A stretch of 64,000 bases of DNA, from contig JBBHKE010000834.1 of NCBI GenBank assembly GCA_037447655.1, positions 518,499 to 582,498 on the forward strand, in the 5' to 3' direction. This DNA comes from Zygnema cylindricum (taxonomy: Eukaryota > Streptophyta > Zygnematophyceae > Zygnematales > Zygnemataceae). The notes beneath the pieces are model-generated. The model did no database searches, was not told where the DNA came from, and worked only from the letters and a program-made list of their open reading frames with translations. Of this stretch, positions 55,071 to 64,000 are shown in pieces. How positions within the stretch are numbered: position 1 is the first letter of the stretch; each line of letters begins with the position of its first letter. Position numbers and translations under genes: made by a program.

Positions 55071-55860
55071 TATGTTGTAATCCCATGCAATTCCTTGAGT
55101 AATAAATTTAAGAAACCTATGTTATCGGAGTTAATTTCTTTAAACATAACAATGAAGTTGTTTTTCTCTTAACAACAAAAAGTAATTTCGCAACTTTTCA
55201 TAAAATCTTCCCAATATAAACGAGTTTTGCCACATGTGTCGTGTGTATGTAGGTCAATGATGGATGTTAATAGTTCTTCAACCTATTGTTATCTTATAAT
55301 TGTTAGCCAGTTAAAGCATACGGCATCAGGTCTGATCATTTCTAAATGTGCAAAAGCATGGCTAGTTGTGGGTGAATCGCCAACCTTGTCGTATATGACA
55401 AGGGTAACTAATTACGTGATTCTACTTCTTGTGTTTCTTATTTTTAGCTGCAACGAATGTCTCTTTTTGACAATGCAATTTAGGTCTTGTTTTGTATCCG
55501 CAACCTTTGTATTGATAATGAAATTATTTTGACCTACTAATAGTCAATATAACGGGTTCGTATTACATACGTGTGAATCCATAACCTGCACCGAAATTCT
55601 GTACTCCAACGATCTTACGAGGTTTAAAAGGACGAAAGGATGCATGTAATTCAAGATTTTGCTAGATTATGAATGTATATTTGTCACCTAAAATGGTCTT
55701 ATTGGCTTCCAATCATAAATCTTATCTGTGTCTTTCATCTTTAAGTGTTTGTACTCGATCATTAGGAGGGTTTTTTTCATCTTTTGGCTAAATGGAGTTA
55801 GTGCTTTATTGCTTCTGAATCTAAAATTATTGATTGGTGAATGAACATCTCCCCTCGACC
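55071..55860. other. Unassigned, AT-rich DNA
   Basis: No copia or transposase match. A 101-codon plus-strand open stretch (55227-55532) is hydrophobic and Cys-rich near its end, but lacks any family resemblance and is probably chance. Confidence 0.4.
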
Positions 55861-56160
55861 CTCCCTCGTTTTAAATGGGGTATAAATTGGGTATAATAAT
55901 CGCCCTCTTCCTCTCTAATTGGTGTTTAAATGCCGATATAAATGAGGCATAATTAAGGTATAAATGGGTGAAAAATTGGTATAATTGAGGTTTGCCCCCC
56001 TCCTCCTTCTTTCTCCTCCTCCTCCCTTCTCCTTAATGGGTGCAAATGAGGTATAAATGGGGTTTAAATGAGAATATAGGTTAAATATTGTGATAGAGAC
56101 AGCAAAAAAAATCGATTTAAATGGGGTATAAGTAGGGACGGGACCTAACTGGGTTATAAT
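55861..56160. repeat. Degenerate GGGTATAAAT repeats
   Basis: Variants of AAATGGGGTATAAATT recur about ten times (for example 55873, 55885, 55945, 56045, 56058, 56120). Low-complexity, no coding signal. Confidence 0.65.
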
Positions 56161-56302
56161 AAATGCCTTCTTCCTCCTCTCTCCTCCCTCCTCCTACCTC
56201 CTCCCTCCTCCTTCTACCTCCTCCCTCCTCCTTCCTACCCCCTCCCTCTTCCCTCCTCCCTCCTCCCGCCTCCCTCCTTCCTCCTCCCGCCTCCCTCCAT
56301 CA
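56161..56302. repeat. CTCCTCC pyrimidine tract (~140 bp)
   Basis: Nearly uninterrupted C/T on the plus strand with repeated CCTCCTCC and CTCCCTCCTCC. Such mirror-like tracts can form triplex DNA. Apparent open frames across it are low-complexity artefacts. Confidence 0.85.
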
Positions 56303-56584
56303 GAGGTACTCGGAAAAGAAAATTTGTCGTAAATTATTTTTTGAAAAACTAAAACTTGGTTCGAGATAGTACGGTGTCGCATGGAATCCAATAAACCACC
56401 TGGCTTTTGCAATGAATGAAGGTCAAACTCATTAGGAATTCGTAGTGTTGTGTATTTGTAAATTTCTTATCATCATAAATCCTATAATAGATATATCATT
56501 ATTGTTAACGGTGAGGCTGGCCGATATATCAGGTAGAGACCAACAAAATATTATCACCGATATATCGGTTCTTTGGGTGGGGAG
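56303..56584. other. Unassigned DNA before element F
   Basis: Contains two CGATATATC palindromic motifs (about 56520 and 56560) reminiscent of the hAT subterminal repeats but without TIRs. It ends in GGGTGGGGAG, which looks like a polypurine tract just before the LTR start. Confidence 0.45.
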
Positions 56585-57141
56585 TGTTAAAATTTTGTGT
56601 CCATTTCCTGCTAAGGACCACAAGTCAAAGTTAGTCAAAGTGACGTGAGAGAGAAGTCAACTGAAGTCCTGTTAGGTTCATGTACGGTTGAGTAGTCGTC
56701 AAAATTCGTGTAGACGTCAAACATACTTTGCGTAGACGTCAAGTTAAGCAAAACGTAATAGTCTACTGTACGTCAAGTACAAAGTGTCGCATATTTTGAG
56801 TAAATGTCACGTAGTGAATTACGACCGTTGGTTTTGATTACGTAGTTCACAAGTTAAGAATTTGTTCCTTTACGTGATAAACAAGTAGCATAGTACCTAG
56901 GTCACCTACACATATAAAATGTACTCATACTGGACATTGAAAATCAATCATCAAGTGAATGATTCTATTTGATTTTTCCCTATTGCTATTTTTCCACTGA
57001 GTGCTTATTTTGTCGTGGAATTAATCTATCTTATTTTTTGTTCAGTTATTCAGCTTTGATTTCTCATATAGAGAATTGTTTTCTTTAGCCTCCGATCTTG
57101 TAATAGGACGATCCTATAGCCGCTATTTATGAAACTCAACA
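56585..57141 (+). repeat. 5' LTR of element F (557 bp)
   Basis: TGTTAAAATTTTG...ACTCAACA directly before a tRNA-type primer site. Unrelated to the other LTRs in the window and much shorter. No second copy is present to the right because element G truncates F. Confidence 0.75.
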
Positions 57142-57153
57142 TGGTATCGAAGC
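57142..57153 (+). promoter_or_regulatory. Primer binding site of element F (tRNA 3'-end type)
   Basis: TGGTATCGAAGC resembles TGGTATCAGAGC, the site used by many plant copia elements and complementary to the 3' end of initiator tRNA-Met, with two changes. This differs from the anticodon-loop sites of all other elements here. Confidence 0.75.
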
Positions 57154-57200
57154 TTAAGGTAAAATCACAAATATCCAAAAAAATATAGTAGTAATTTACT

Positions 57201-58017
57201 ATGGAAACTAAGATGACCCGAATTCTAAAATTTAAGAATTATTTGGGTATTGTAGCAGGCACTGAACAAAAACCTACTGAAGCCCAAAACGCAGCAGGAT
57301 ATAATAGAAGGGAAGAAGAGGCAGCGACATTAATTTTTCTAGCAGTGGATTTTTCTAGCAGTGGAAGACAGTCAACTTTTACACATACTTGAGTTGGATA
57401 AACCGAAGGCTATGTGGGATAAACTAAAGACTGTACATGAGCGTACTAATCCGTCCAATATTATGCAATTAAAGAGCAAATTACTGGACTTTAGTATGGA
57501 GAGTGGAGATACTATGGAAACCCATATCAATAGACTGAAAGAGCTTAAGTTACAATTAGCCGTAGTCGGCACAAAACAAAATGATGATGATTTGATCCTC
57601 ACACTGTTTAGGTCATTGCCATCGCTATGATGATCACGGCTTTGAAAAGTCAACCTACTGTAGACTTTGATGCAGTATGTCAGCATTTCATTCACAAAGA
57701 AGTTGAAATTAAAAGAAAAGAGGAAAAAGAGTCAGGTGTAACTCTTTATGCCAAAGGCAAACAGTCAATTAATCGTACTGAGTTAGTAACTACTTGTGCT
57801 ATATATGGCAAAACTAACAATCAGATTGCTAACTGTAGATTTGTTTGTGCTATATGTGGCAAAACTAATCATCAGATTGCTAACTGTAGATTTAAACAAA
57901 ATGAGACTGAAAACTTCAAGAAAAAGATTGTTTGTTACAGTTGTGGAAAACCAGGTCAATAGTCTTCAGTTTGTCGTAGTAAAGACCAAAACAAACAGAA
58001 CAAATAGTCATTTGCCA
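57201..58017 (+). pseudogene. gag: Gag of element F, frameshifted
   Basis: UBN2-type gag in three pieces: 57201-57363 (METKMTRILKFKNYLGIV...EEEAATLIFLAV), 57361-57630 (EDSQLLHILELDKPKAMWDKLKTVHER...) and 57627-57962. A 16-bp tandem duplication (57332-57363) causes the first frameshift. The knuckle region holds a 54-bp tandem duplication (about 57795-57902) giving CAIYGKTNNQIANC (two ligands lost) and CAICGKTNHQIANC (complete CX2CX4HX4C), then a third, CYSCGKPGQ-stop, with His changed. Confidence 0.8.
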
Positions 58018-58263
58018 TGAATATTCAATATGGGACTAAATTTTTTCTCACACAGTCTAATGCTCAAAAAAGCAAATGGATTATAGACTCTGGAGTGTCT
58101 CATCATATGTGTAATGACTAGTCCATCTTTTCTTCTCTCACAATATTAAAGAGTCCTCGACGGATTATATTGGCAGATGATAAGATTCTAGAGACCAGTC
58201 TAATGGCCGAGGTTATGTTACAGTTATACTGTGATACTAGTAGCCATGATTGGCATCTAAAAG
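58018..58263 (+). pseudogene. Protease of element F, 5' part
   Basis: KWIIDSGVSHHMCND is the aspartic protease motif (Asp-Ser-Gly), followed by a TAG and RRIILADDKILETSLMAEV. It is interrupted at 58263 by a solo LTR. AAAAG at 58259-58263 is the target-site copy. Confidence 0.78.
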
Positions 58264-59570
58264 TGTTGTTTTGGAAGATTCAGTTTCGTACTTGCGTGCG
58301 CGTGTTTTCGTGCGTACGTATTTACCGAAATTAATGTGGTGGCACGAATGCATTTTCGGGTTAAGGGAGAAGTGAAATTAATTGAAGTTCGACGTACGGA
58401 AGTACGAATTGAGTGACGCGAACAAACATATGTAAAAGTACGGTTCGCGTAAGTGAATTGGACGACGGATCGCGAAACGATCCGATGTATGATATTCGAA
58501 GTACGTAAAATCGTAAAATTGTACGTCGCATGTACGAAACATAATGCGACAGGTGACATTTATTACATGGGACGCCGCCGGTACGGAGCGTCGTATTTGA
58601 CAGGTGTACTTTAAGTTGTCGCTTATTGCGACATGCATTTATCGTAAATGACGTGTACCTTAAATGCGACAAGGCGCATTTATGACGAAGTACGTGATTT
58701 CGGTACGGACAGGATTTGGATCGTACGAATTGATTTCGGCAAGTTGTTTGAGGTACACGTGGAGGGCGGACGACGTCCGCCGATATTTTAAATGGATATC
58801 ATTATCTTTAATGACGTGTTATTAGGTGGACCGTACATATACGATGTTGGTTCACTACGTGGATTTATCTGCAAGTGACTAAGCAAGTTGTCGCTTATGA
58901 CGCGTATTTTGCGGACGCGTCGGTGTAAATATTTGATACAACATTGTTTTGACTTATGTGTATTATTAATTAGTGTTGATTATGATATTTGTTATTTAAG
59001 TGATCAATTAGGGTTTTTGACAGTTTAATTTGTGTGTCTTTATTTGTCGTTTATGCAGACAAGTGTACGCTTACGATTGCTAGACTTTCAGGTGTACGCT
59101 TACGATTAATTGATTCTTAGTATGTTATTATGGATATATATAGGAATGAGCTTGGTTAGGAATTAAAAAAATCAATGCTGGTTAGTAAAGTGGGGACCGA
59201 AGATGTAGACTTTTAGGGTTGCCGATTAGGTCATGCATTTGAGTAATATGTTTATTGATATACTTTTGTTTATCTAATGTTTATGTGAGATTGCACTCTT
59301 TTTGTTATTATTTATTTATGTTGTTTTATATATGCTTGATATGCATTGTTTATGCATTTGTCCTAAGGTTTGCTTATGTTGATTATTCCATCAAACCTTA
59401 GATGTTGTCATAGGGTTTATTTATGTTGATTATTCCATGAAACCCTAAATGTTGTTGTATGTTAAATGGAGGATGCATTTCAAATGATTATTCATTGGCC
59501 TAGCTTCGCTTAGCTTCTTGCATGATAGTTTGGGTGGCTTCTGCGGTCTATTTTAGACCAAAGAACAACA
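58264..59570 (+). repeat. Solo LTR, A-type relative (1,307 bp, TSD AAAAG)
   Basis: Starts TGTTGTTTTGGAAG and ends AAGAACAACA, with perfect AAAAG on both sides (58259-58263, 59571-59575). The start resembles element A's LTR (TGTTGTTTTGAAAAG...TTTCGTGCGTACG). Solo LTRs arise by recombination between the two LTRs of a full copy. Near 59375-59460 a segment around TTTATGTTGATTATTCCATS is repeated with ACCCTAAA-like flanks. Confidence 0.88.
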
Positions 59571-59880
59571 AAAAGAAGTTATATACTTATCAGGTTTAAA
59601 ACATAACCTTTTTGGTGTTATGCATGCTGTGAGGAGTGGACTAAAAGTCAAATTTGAGAAAAAGAAAAATGAGCGTTGTGAAATCAGAAGTGAGGGAAAG
59701 CTAATCGCTCTTGGATATCCGGAAGGGAATCTTTTTGCTCTACGTTTAGATGGTGAAGATACACAGATGAATTTTAGCAAAGAAGCACAAACTTTGGAGT
59801 TATGGCATGAGCAATTTGGTCATCTAGGAGAGCAAAATCTTAAACGACTCATCGAAAAGAAGATGGTGAAAGGACTTTAA
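59571..59880 (+). pseudogene. Pre-integrase segment of element F
   Basis: The frame resumes in the segment before integrase (EVIYLSGLKHNLFGV), then KLIALGYPEGNLFALRL and ELWHEQFGHLGEQNLKRLIEKKMVKGL, the HHCC His region (Arg-Leu-Gly-His replaced by Gln-Phe-Gly-His). A stop follows at 59878 and most of the integrase is deleted. Confidence 0.75.
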
Positions 59881-60564
59881 GACGTCAACATCAAAGACAA
59901 CTTGAAGACGCTAGGTACTCAAGCATAGAACATGAAGTGGAGACTTCGTCATCCACACTGATTTCTACTCCACTTTAGACTTCTGCTATCCCCAGTGGAA
60001 CATCAACCTTTGCTATCCCCAGTGGAACATCAACCTTTGAATCTTTACCAGTGGAGAAGTTATCGGCACCACAACTTTTGCAAGTTAGGACCTCTCTCAA
60101 TCCAATTCAACAATCGAAATTGAAGGTAACCCCTGAAAGAGTCTCTAATTGGATACGTACTAAACCAAAACTACTCATTGAAGAAACAGGAGATGTGGGT
60201 TTAGCATATTGTTTAATGGCGGCTGAGGGGGAACCGCAAACCTTTAATGAAGCTTTGTACAGTTCTAATTCTCAAAAATGGAAGGAGGCAATAGAATTAG
60301 AATATGAACCAGTGATCAAAAACAAAACTTGGACCTTAGTAGAAAGCCTAGAAGAGAAAAACATTGTGGGGTTTAAATGGGTCTTTAAGATTAAGAGGAA
60401 ATCATATGGATAAGTGGAAAGAAATAAAGCGAGGTTGGTAGCTAAAGGGCATTCACAAGAAGAGGGGGTTGATTACACTGTGACATTCTCACCAGTAGTG
60501 AAGTTTAATAGTCTCAGAATTTTAATAGCCTAAAGGGCAGCAGAGGGTATGTAGATGCATCAAC
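59881..60564 (+). pseudogene. Linker and RT N-terminus of element F
   Basis: Linker with a direct duplication of TTTGCTATCCCCAGTGGAAC (about 59982-60040). Open frame 60051-60413 ends in the RT start (EALYSSNSQKWKEAIELEYEPVIKNKTWTLV...NIVGFKWVFKIKRK). RT continues past stops ([35 protein letters not shown]) and is cut at 60564 by element G. Clearly a different lineage from the others. Confidence 0.75.
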
Positions 60565-61190
60565 TGTTGTCCATAGCCCTTTTCAGCCATGGATTTCCCC
60601 TCGGAAGCACCACAGACTACCCCAAAAACAACCTACTTTCAATCCACTCAGAATTCTACAGAATCAACAAACCAATCTGAAACTACATAAAAAGATAGTC
60701 CCTAAGTCACTTAGTATCTCCACCAAATTTCATATAAAACTACTAACCAGAATTACCACATCACCCAGTCAAAGTTGCAGAAAAACAGTCTGCCAGAACT
60801 TTGATAAATCAAAACAACTTCACAATGAAGCCCCAAGCAAACCAGAGACACACTAGATCTGAAAAATTGCCACAATATTGCCAATATATGTAGGAACACA
60901 CATGCAGAATTTCAGATAATCGTGCTAATAGATGTGAGAGCAATTCTCATATGAAATTCCCAAAAAGGAGCAAAAACAGATTTTTGTCCGAAGTCTAAAA
61001 ATGACTAAGTACTACAAATATACACTACAGCTTACTACTAATTGTACGGAGGCATACCAGCCGTACGTAATCAATCAACTACCTTTATTAATGTGAGTGT
61101 AACTAAGATCTACACTAATAATTAATACATAGAACAAAACATTGTTATTTATTTACAAGTCTGTGCTAAGACTGCTCCAGCTTCCTACTG
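60565..61190 (-). repeat. LTR remnant of element G, minus strand
   Basis: On the minus strand it ends …GGCTATGGACAACA at 60565, like elements A and B, and matches B's LTR through about 61100 (TTCTGCAACTTTGACTGGGTGATGTGG, GCTTGGGGCTTCATTGTGAAG). The LTR start is missing; a deletion joins it to the internal region. Confidence 0.75.
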
Positions 61191-61320
61191 CCATTTCTTC
61201 CAAAGTGTGTCCTCTCTAAAAATCGTTGCTACCTCTGCGTGTTTTTCAGTCTTCACAAATTAAACTTTCTTTTCAACTAATTTCAAAAATCAAAATGCAA
61301 AAATCAAAATTCTACAAATA
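61191..61320 (-). other. 3' internal leader of element G
   Basis: Minus-strand sequence similar to element B 10068-10200 (AATTTTRYGGAGGNRACTACC, then TTGAAATTAGTTG). Non-coding. Confidence 0.6.
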
Positions 61321-62165
61321 TTACTGAATTTTAATGGTAGTCACCTCCGTAAAATTACTTTTCACGCCTTTTTCTTCCGACCACTTCCGGAACATGTTTT
61401 CTTCTACGGTTAATCCTTTGAGTTCTACTTTTTTTTTCGTTTTCTTTTTGAGTTTTGGCATTTTCTCAATTTTCACAATTTTATTTTCTTTTCCCATATT
61501 ATAAGTTTCTTCGCTTACTCCAATTTTTTGAACACTTTTCCTCTCTCCTTCTTCTTCCGTATTATAAACTTCTTCACTTACTCCACTTTTCTGAACACTT
61601 TTCCTCTCTCCTTCTCGAAGTGTATTATTCTCCTCATGCAAATTATTTTCAGTTTCAACTACCAAATCCCCTTCACTTCCTCCTAATATTCTTACTTCAA
61701 TAACCTCTTCCTCTTGCAAGTCTTCATCACTCACCAATCTGTCGTTTGTAAAAGTGACAAAAACTGACTCTTTTCCTATCACCTCTTTCTCCACTCAATT
61801 TCTGGTGACAACAATTTTTCCTTTTCCTTCCTTATGTCCCCTATCTCGAAGAGCAACAATCGGCAAGTATACAAATTCTTCGACGAGAAGTGTAACCCTT
61901 CGTTTAAGGGGTCGAACTCGATTGTCATCCCATCCATTCCTGAAAGTTCACGCGACACAAGCACTTTTATATAACGGACATACTCTGAAAGTATGTCCTA
62001 CATCTTTTTAGCACTTTTATATAACGGACATACTCTGAAAGTATGTCCTACATCATTACAATAAAAACAGTTTACTACCTTACAACTTTTTTTATTTCTT
62101 TGAAACTGTGATCTGACACCTCGAAAATTCCCCCTAATCTTTAGAGCCTTGAAGATTTTCTTGAG
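61321..62165 (-). pseudogene. gag: Gag C-terminus and charged extension of element G
   Basis: The minus strand carries the zinc knuckle segment (GHTFRVCPLYKSA) twice because of a 50-bp direct duplication (61961-62010, 62011-62060), which also shifts the frame. The extension follows: SVFVTFTNDRLVSDEDLQEEEVIEVRILGGSEGDLVVETENN..., an internal repeat EGERKSVQKxGVSEExYN (two copies) and a Lys/Glu-rich end (61321-61794 open). It aligns with elements A and B. Gag upstream of the knuckle is truncated at about 62165. Confidence 0.78.
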
Positions 62166-62773
62166 TTATTTATGTCCGCAAATCTAAACGTAGTGTTGTT
62201 GTTGGAAATCTGGATTTGCTGACTTGTATTGATAACTATGGCATGTATTCAAACCCTGGCGTGCCCACTTACCATGTATTTGTTTGATGTTGTAACTTCA
62301 TGGACATGTTCAATTTTTTTCCAACAATTTGAAGTGGCCCTGCTTTTTTTCACTAGGTAATACTGTGCAATTTCACAATTTTTTGATTTTCGAAGTTCGT
62401 TTTGGATTGAAGTTTTAAGGGGAGCGAGGATGTTTTTCTCCATTTTAGTGTATGACTAAGTTTTGTTTGAATTGTGGTCGAGTTTCTCTAACTTAAATAG
62501 CAATTCAATTTATCGATTTATTGTTTGGCACATGTGAGTAAGCCAATAATTATGATTAGTCGTGGGAAATTGACGTAATAGTTTGATTTTCACTGGTTTA
62601 TTTACCAATTATTACTACATGTCGCATGCCATTGACATAATAATATGATATATTTGTGGAAACACGGTATAAAATGCATAATTAGCACTTTGCAATAATG
62701 TGCGACGTATGAATAAGCTAATAATTACGATTTGTCGCGTTCCCTAAGATTTGCGAAATGAATAGTGTTACTA
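62166..62773. other. Unassigned AT-rich DNA
   Basis: No coding or repeat match found. The minus-strand open stretch at 62249-62443 is not recognised. Confidence 0.4.
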
Positions 62774-63394
62774 CATCGTGAATCGAAATTAGAGTAAATA
62801 ACGCTAATTTGGTCGCCCTAAATTTTGACTTTATCGCCTTAAATAGAGTAAATGATTCTAAATTTTTAATTTTGCTATTTAAGATAAGGTTTATTTAGCG
62901 TAAAAAATTATAATATAGGTTCGTTTTAAATAGGGTGGAGTACGGACGATGTCCGACCGTGCAGAATTGTACTTTTATAATTAAAAAGGTACAGATAATG
63001 ATTTAATAGAATCGCGCTCGCACGTGAAATCGCACTAAACAAAAAATCAATCACATCGAAAAAAGTCGTTCGCATAACTCTCGTCCATCGACAACATCGT
63101 CGTCAGTGTGAACATTAACTGACATTCAGCGCGACAACTATTACTAGCGTCATAATGACGTCAAAACTATGTGGACTGACAGATTTTGTTTGTCTTCGTA
63201 ATTTAGTGTTCATAATTTCAGCACGGATAATTAATGACGACATAGCTCAATATAGAGTACTTAAATAAATTAGAGTAAACTTCCTCTGTGAAAAAGTTAT
63301 ATCACAAAATTAGCGTTCATAACTCTAATTGTTTTTTTTTGTTTTTTTACTCTAATTTTTTCTTTACTCTAAGTACAATTCGGGGTTTACAGTA
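62774..63394. mobile_element. Possible second TA-flanked MITE, diverged
   Basis: Starts CATCGTGAATCGAAATTAGA after TA. Near 63360-63392 an imperfect inverted partner (TTTACTCTAA...AATTCGGGG) precedes TA. Interior motifs (GAGTACGGACGATGTCCGACCGT...GAATTGTACTTTT) resemble 63529-63570 of the next element. The ends are weak, so the limits are tentative. Confidence 0.35.
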
Positions 63395-63931
63395 CACCGT
63401 GAATTGTTATTGGCGTAATGGACGCTATTTAAGGTACCTTTTTTTTCCCAAATTCTTAAACAGCATAAATTATTATATTTTTTCTTTTACACCATTTAGG
63501 GTTATTTTCCAATTTTTATCATCTAAATAGAGTGATGTACGGTTAGTGTCAAACCGTACAAAACTGTACCTTTTTAAGTGAGAAAGTATAATTAATGGGT
63601 TTTAGTAACCACGGACGCATGAGAATATGCTCTCTAAAAAGGGGATGAAATCGGGTTGTCAAAAATCACGTTCTCACATATTCGTCCGACAACCGCGTTT
63701 CGACCGTGTGAACGTACGATTTGTGTACGATTTGTCAGATTTTGAATAGAACCTATATTAGTGTAAACAAGTTTGGGGCGGGTGTTTAAATTTTTTAAAA
63801 TCCAAATTAGTATAAGTAAATATCCAGTATGTATGTTTTTTTTGAAAAAATCCAAATTCTCAATTAGCGTAAATAACGGTAATTGTTCTTACACGCTAAA
63901 GAAACCTTTACGCGAATAGCGATTCACGGTG
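63395..63931. mobile_element. TA-flanked MITE, 537 bp
   Basis: TIRs: left end CACCGTGAATTGTTATTGGC and right end the inverted form of CACCGTGAATCGCTATTCGC, 24 bp with three mismatches, flanked by TA (63393-63394, 63932-63933). The TIR is a relative of the 216-bp MITE's (CACCGCCAATCGCTATTAGC). No coding capacity. Confidence 0.75.
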
Positions 63932-64000
63932 TAGCGTGTCAAATTTGCGACGCTAATCATGATGTCTTATACTTCCTCGATACCAAAGAGTACAAAGTAC

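Noticed and set aside
55227-55532. Small membrane-protein gene
   Set aside because: Hydrophobic but in AT-rich DNA with no relatives, no clear promoter or intron signals; probably chance.
56163-56412. Ser/Pro-rich and Gly/Arg/Glu-rich proteins on opposite strands
   Set aside because: Both are readings of the CTCCTCC tract.
59375-59460. Interstitial telomere repeat
   Set aside because: Only isolated AAACCCTAAA-like words occur within a short LTR-internal duplication; no tandem telomere array.

Overview
This is a eukaryotic nuclear window made almost entirely of transposable elements. No host gene, rRNA or functional tRNA gene could be supported. Coding matches belong to Ty1/copia-type LTR retrotransposons (UBN2-type gag, CCHC knuckle, DTG/DSG protease, HHCC and DDE integrase, YVDD reverse transcriptase, RNase H) plus one hAT DNA transposon. 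Two 10-base N runs mark assembly gaps. The organism cannot be fixed from sequence. The hAT C-terminus (SAPSER) and the copia priming site (anticodon loop of initiator tRNA, as in Drosophila copia) are not typical of flowering plants; a red alga or another non-angiosperm eukaryote is a low-confidence guess.

Layout. 1-4352: gag-only LTR element A, inserted in a minus-strand copia remnant E (4353-5566). 5577-6827: plus-strand RT fragment. 6828-22233: copia element C, whose 5' LTR is split by gag-only element B (7703-11687, TSD CTTAC) and whose RNase H is split by a 4,974-bp hAT element (16143-21116, TSD GTAAYAGA). B's 3' LTR carries a 216-bp TA-flanked MITE. 22234-29894: a chimeric RNase H block and a D-type LTR split by the best-preserved element H (23785-29723, TSD CTTTT). 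29895-31884: minisatellite, minus-strand LTR piece and minus-strand copia fragment I. 31885-39996: element D, which contains a second copy of the chimeric block. 39997-43762: minus scrap M and element L. 43763-44297: 40-bp minisatellite. 44298-48100: two head-to-head copia copies, J (+) and K (-). About 48260-55070: old element N, a second related LTR, and inside that LTR an unassigned insertion with a 1,040-bp hAT derivative. 55071-56584: low-complexity and unassigned DNA. 56585-60564: element F of a different copia lineage with a conventional tRNA 3'-end primer site, interrupted by a solo LTR (58264-59570, TSD AAAAG). 60565-62165: minus-strand gag-only element G. 62166-64000: unassigned DNA and one or two TA-flanked MITEs.

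How the parts relate. Element H retains one gag-pol frame of 1,408 codons with three stops. Its gag start codon lies inside the LTR, and the frame runs across the LTR end and the primer site, so the tRNA-complementary bases encode a conserved Val-Met-Gly. The same arrangement occurs in A, B, C, D and J. Elements A, B and G have gag, a charged C-terminal extension and LTRs but no pol, so they would need enzymes from an autonomous relative. C-, D-, L- and N-type LTRs share an antisense tRNA-like block with a pairing T-arm, which no standard LTR annotation explains.
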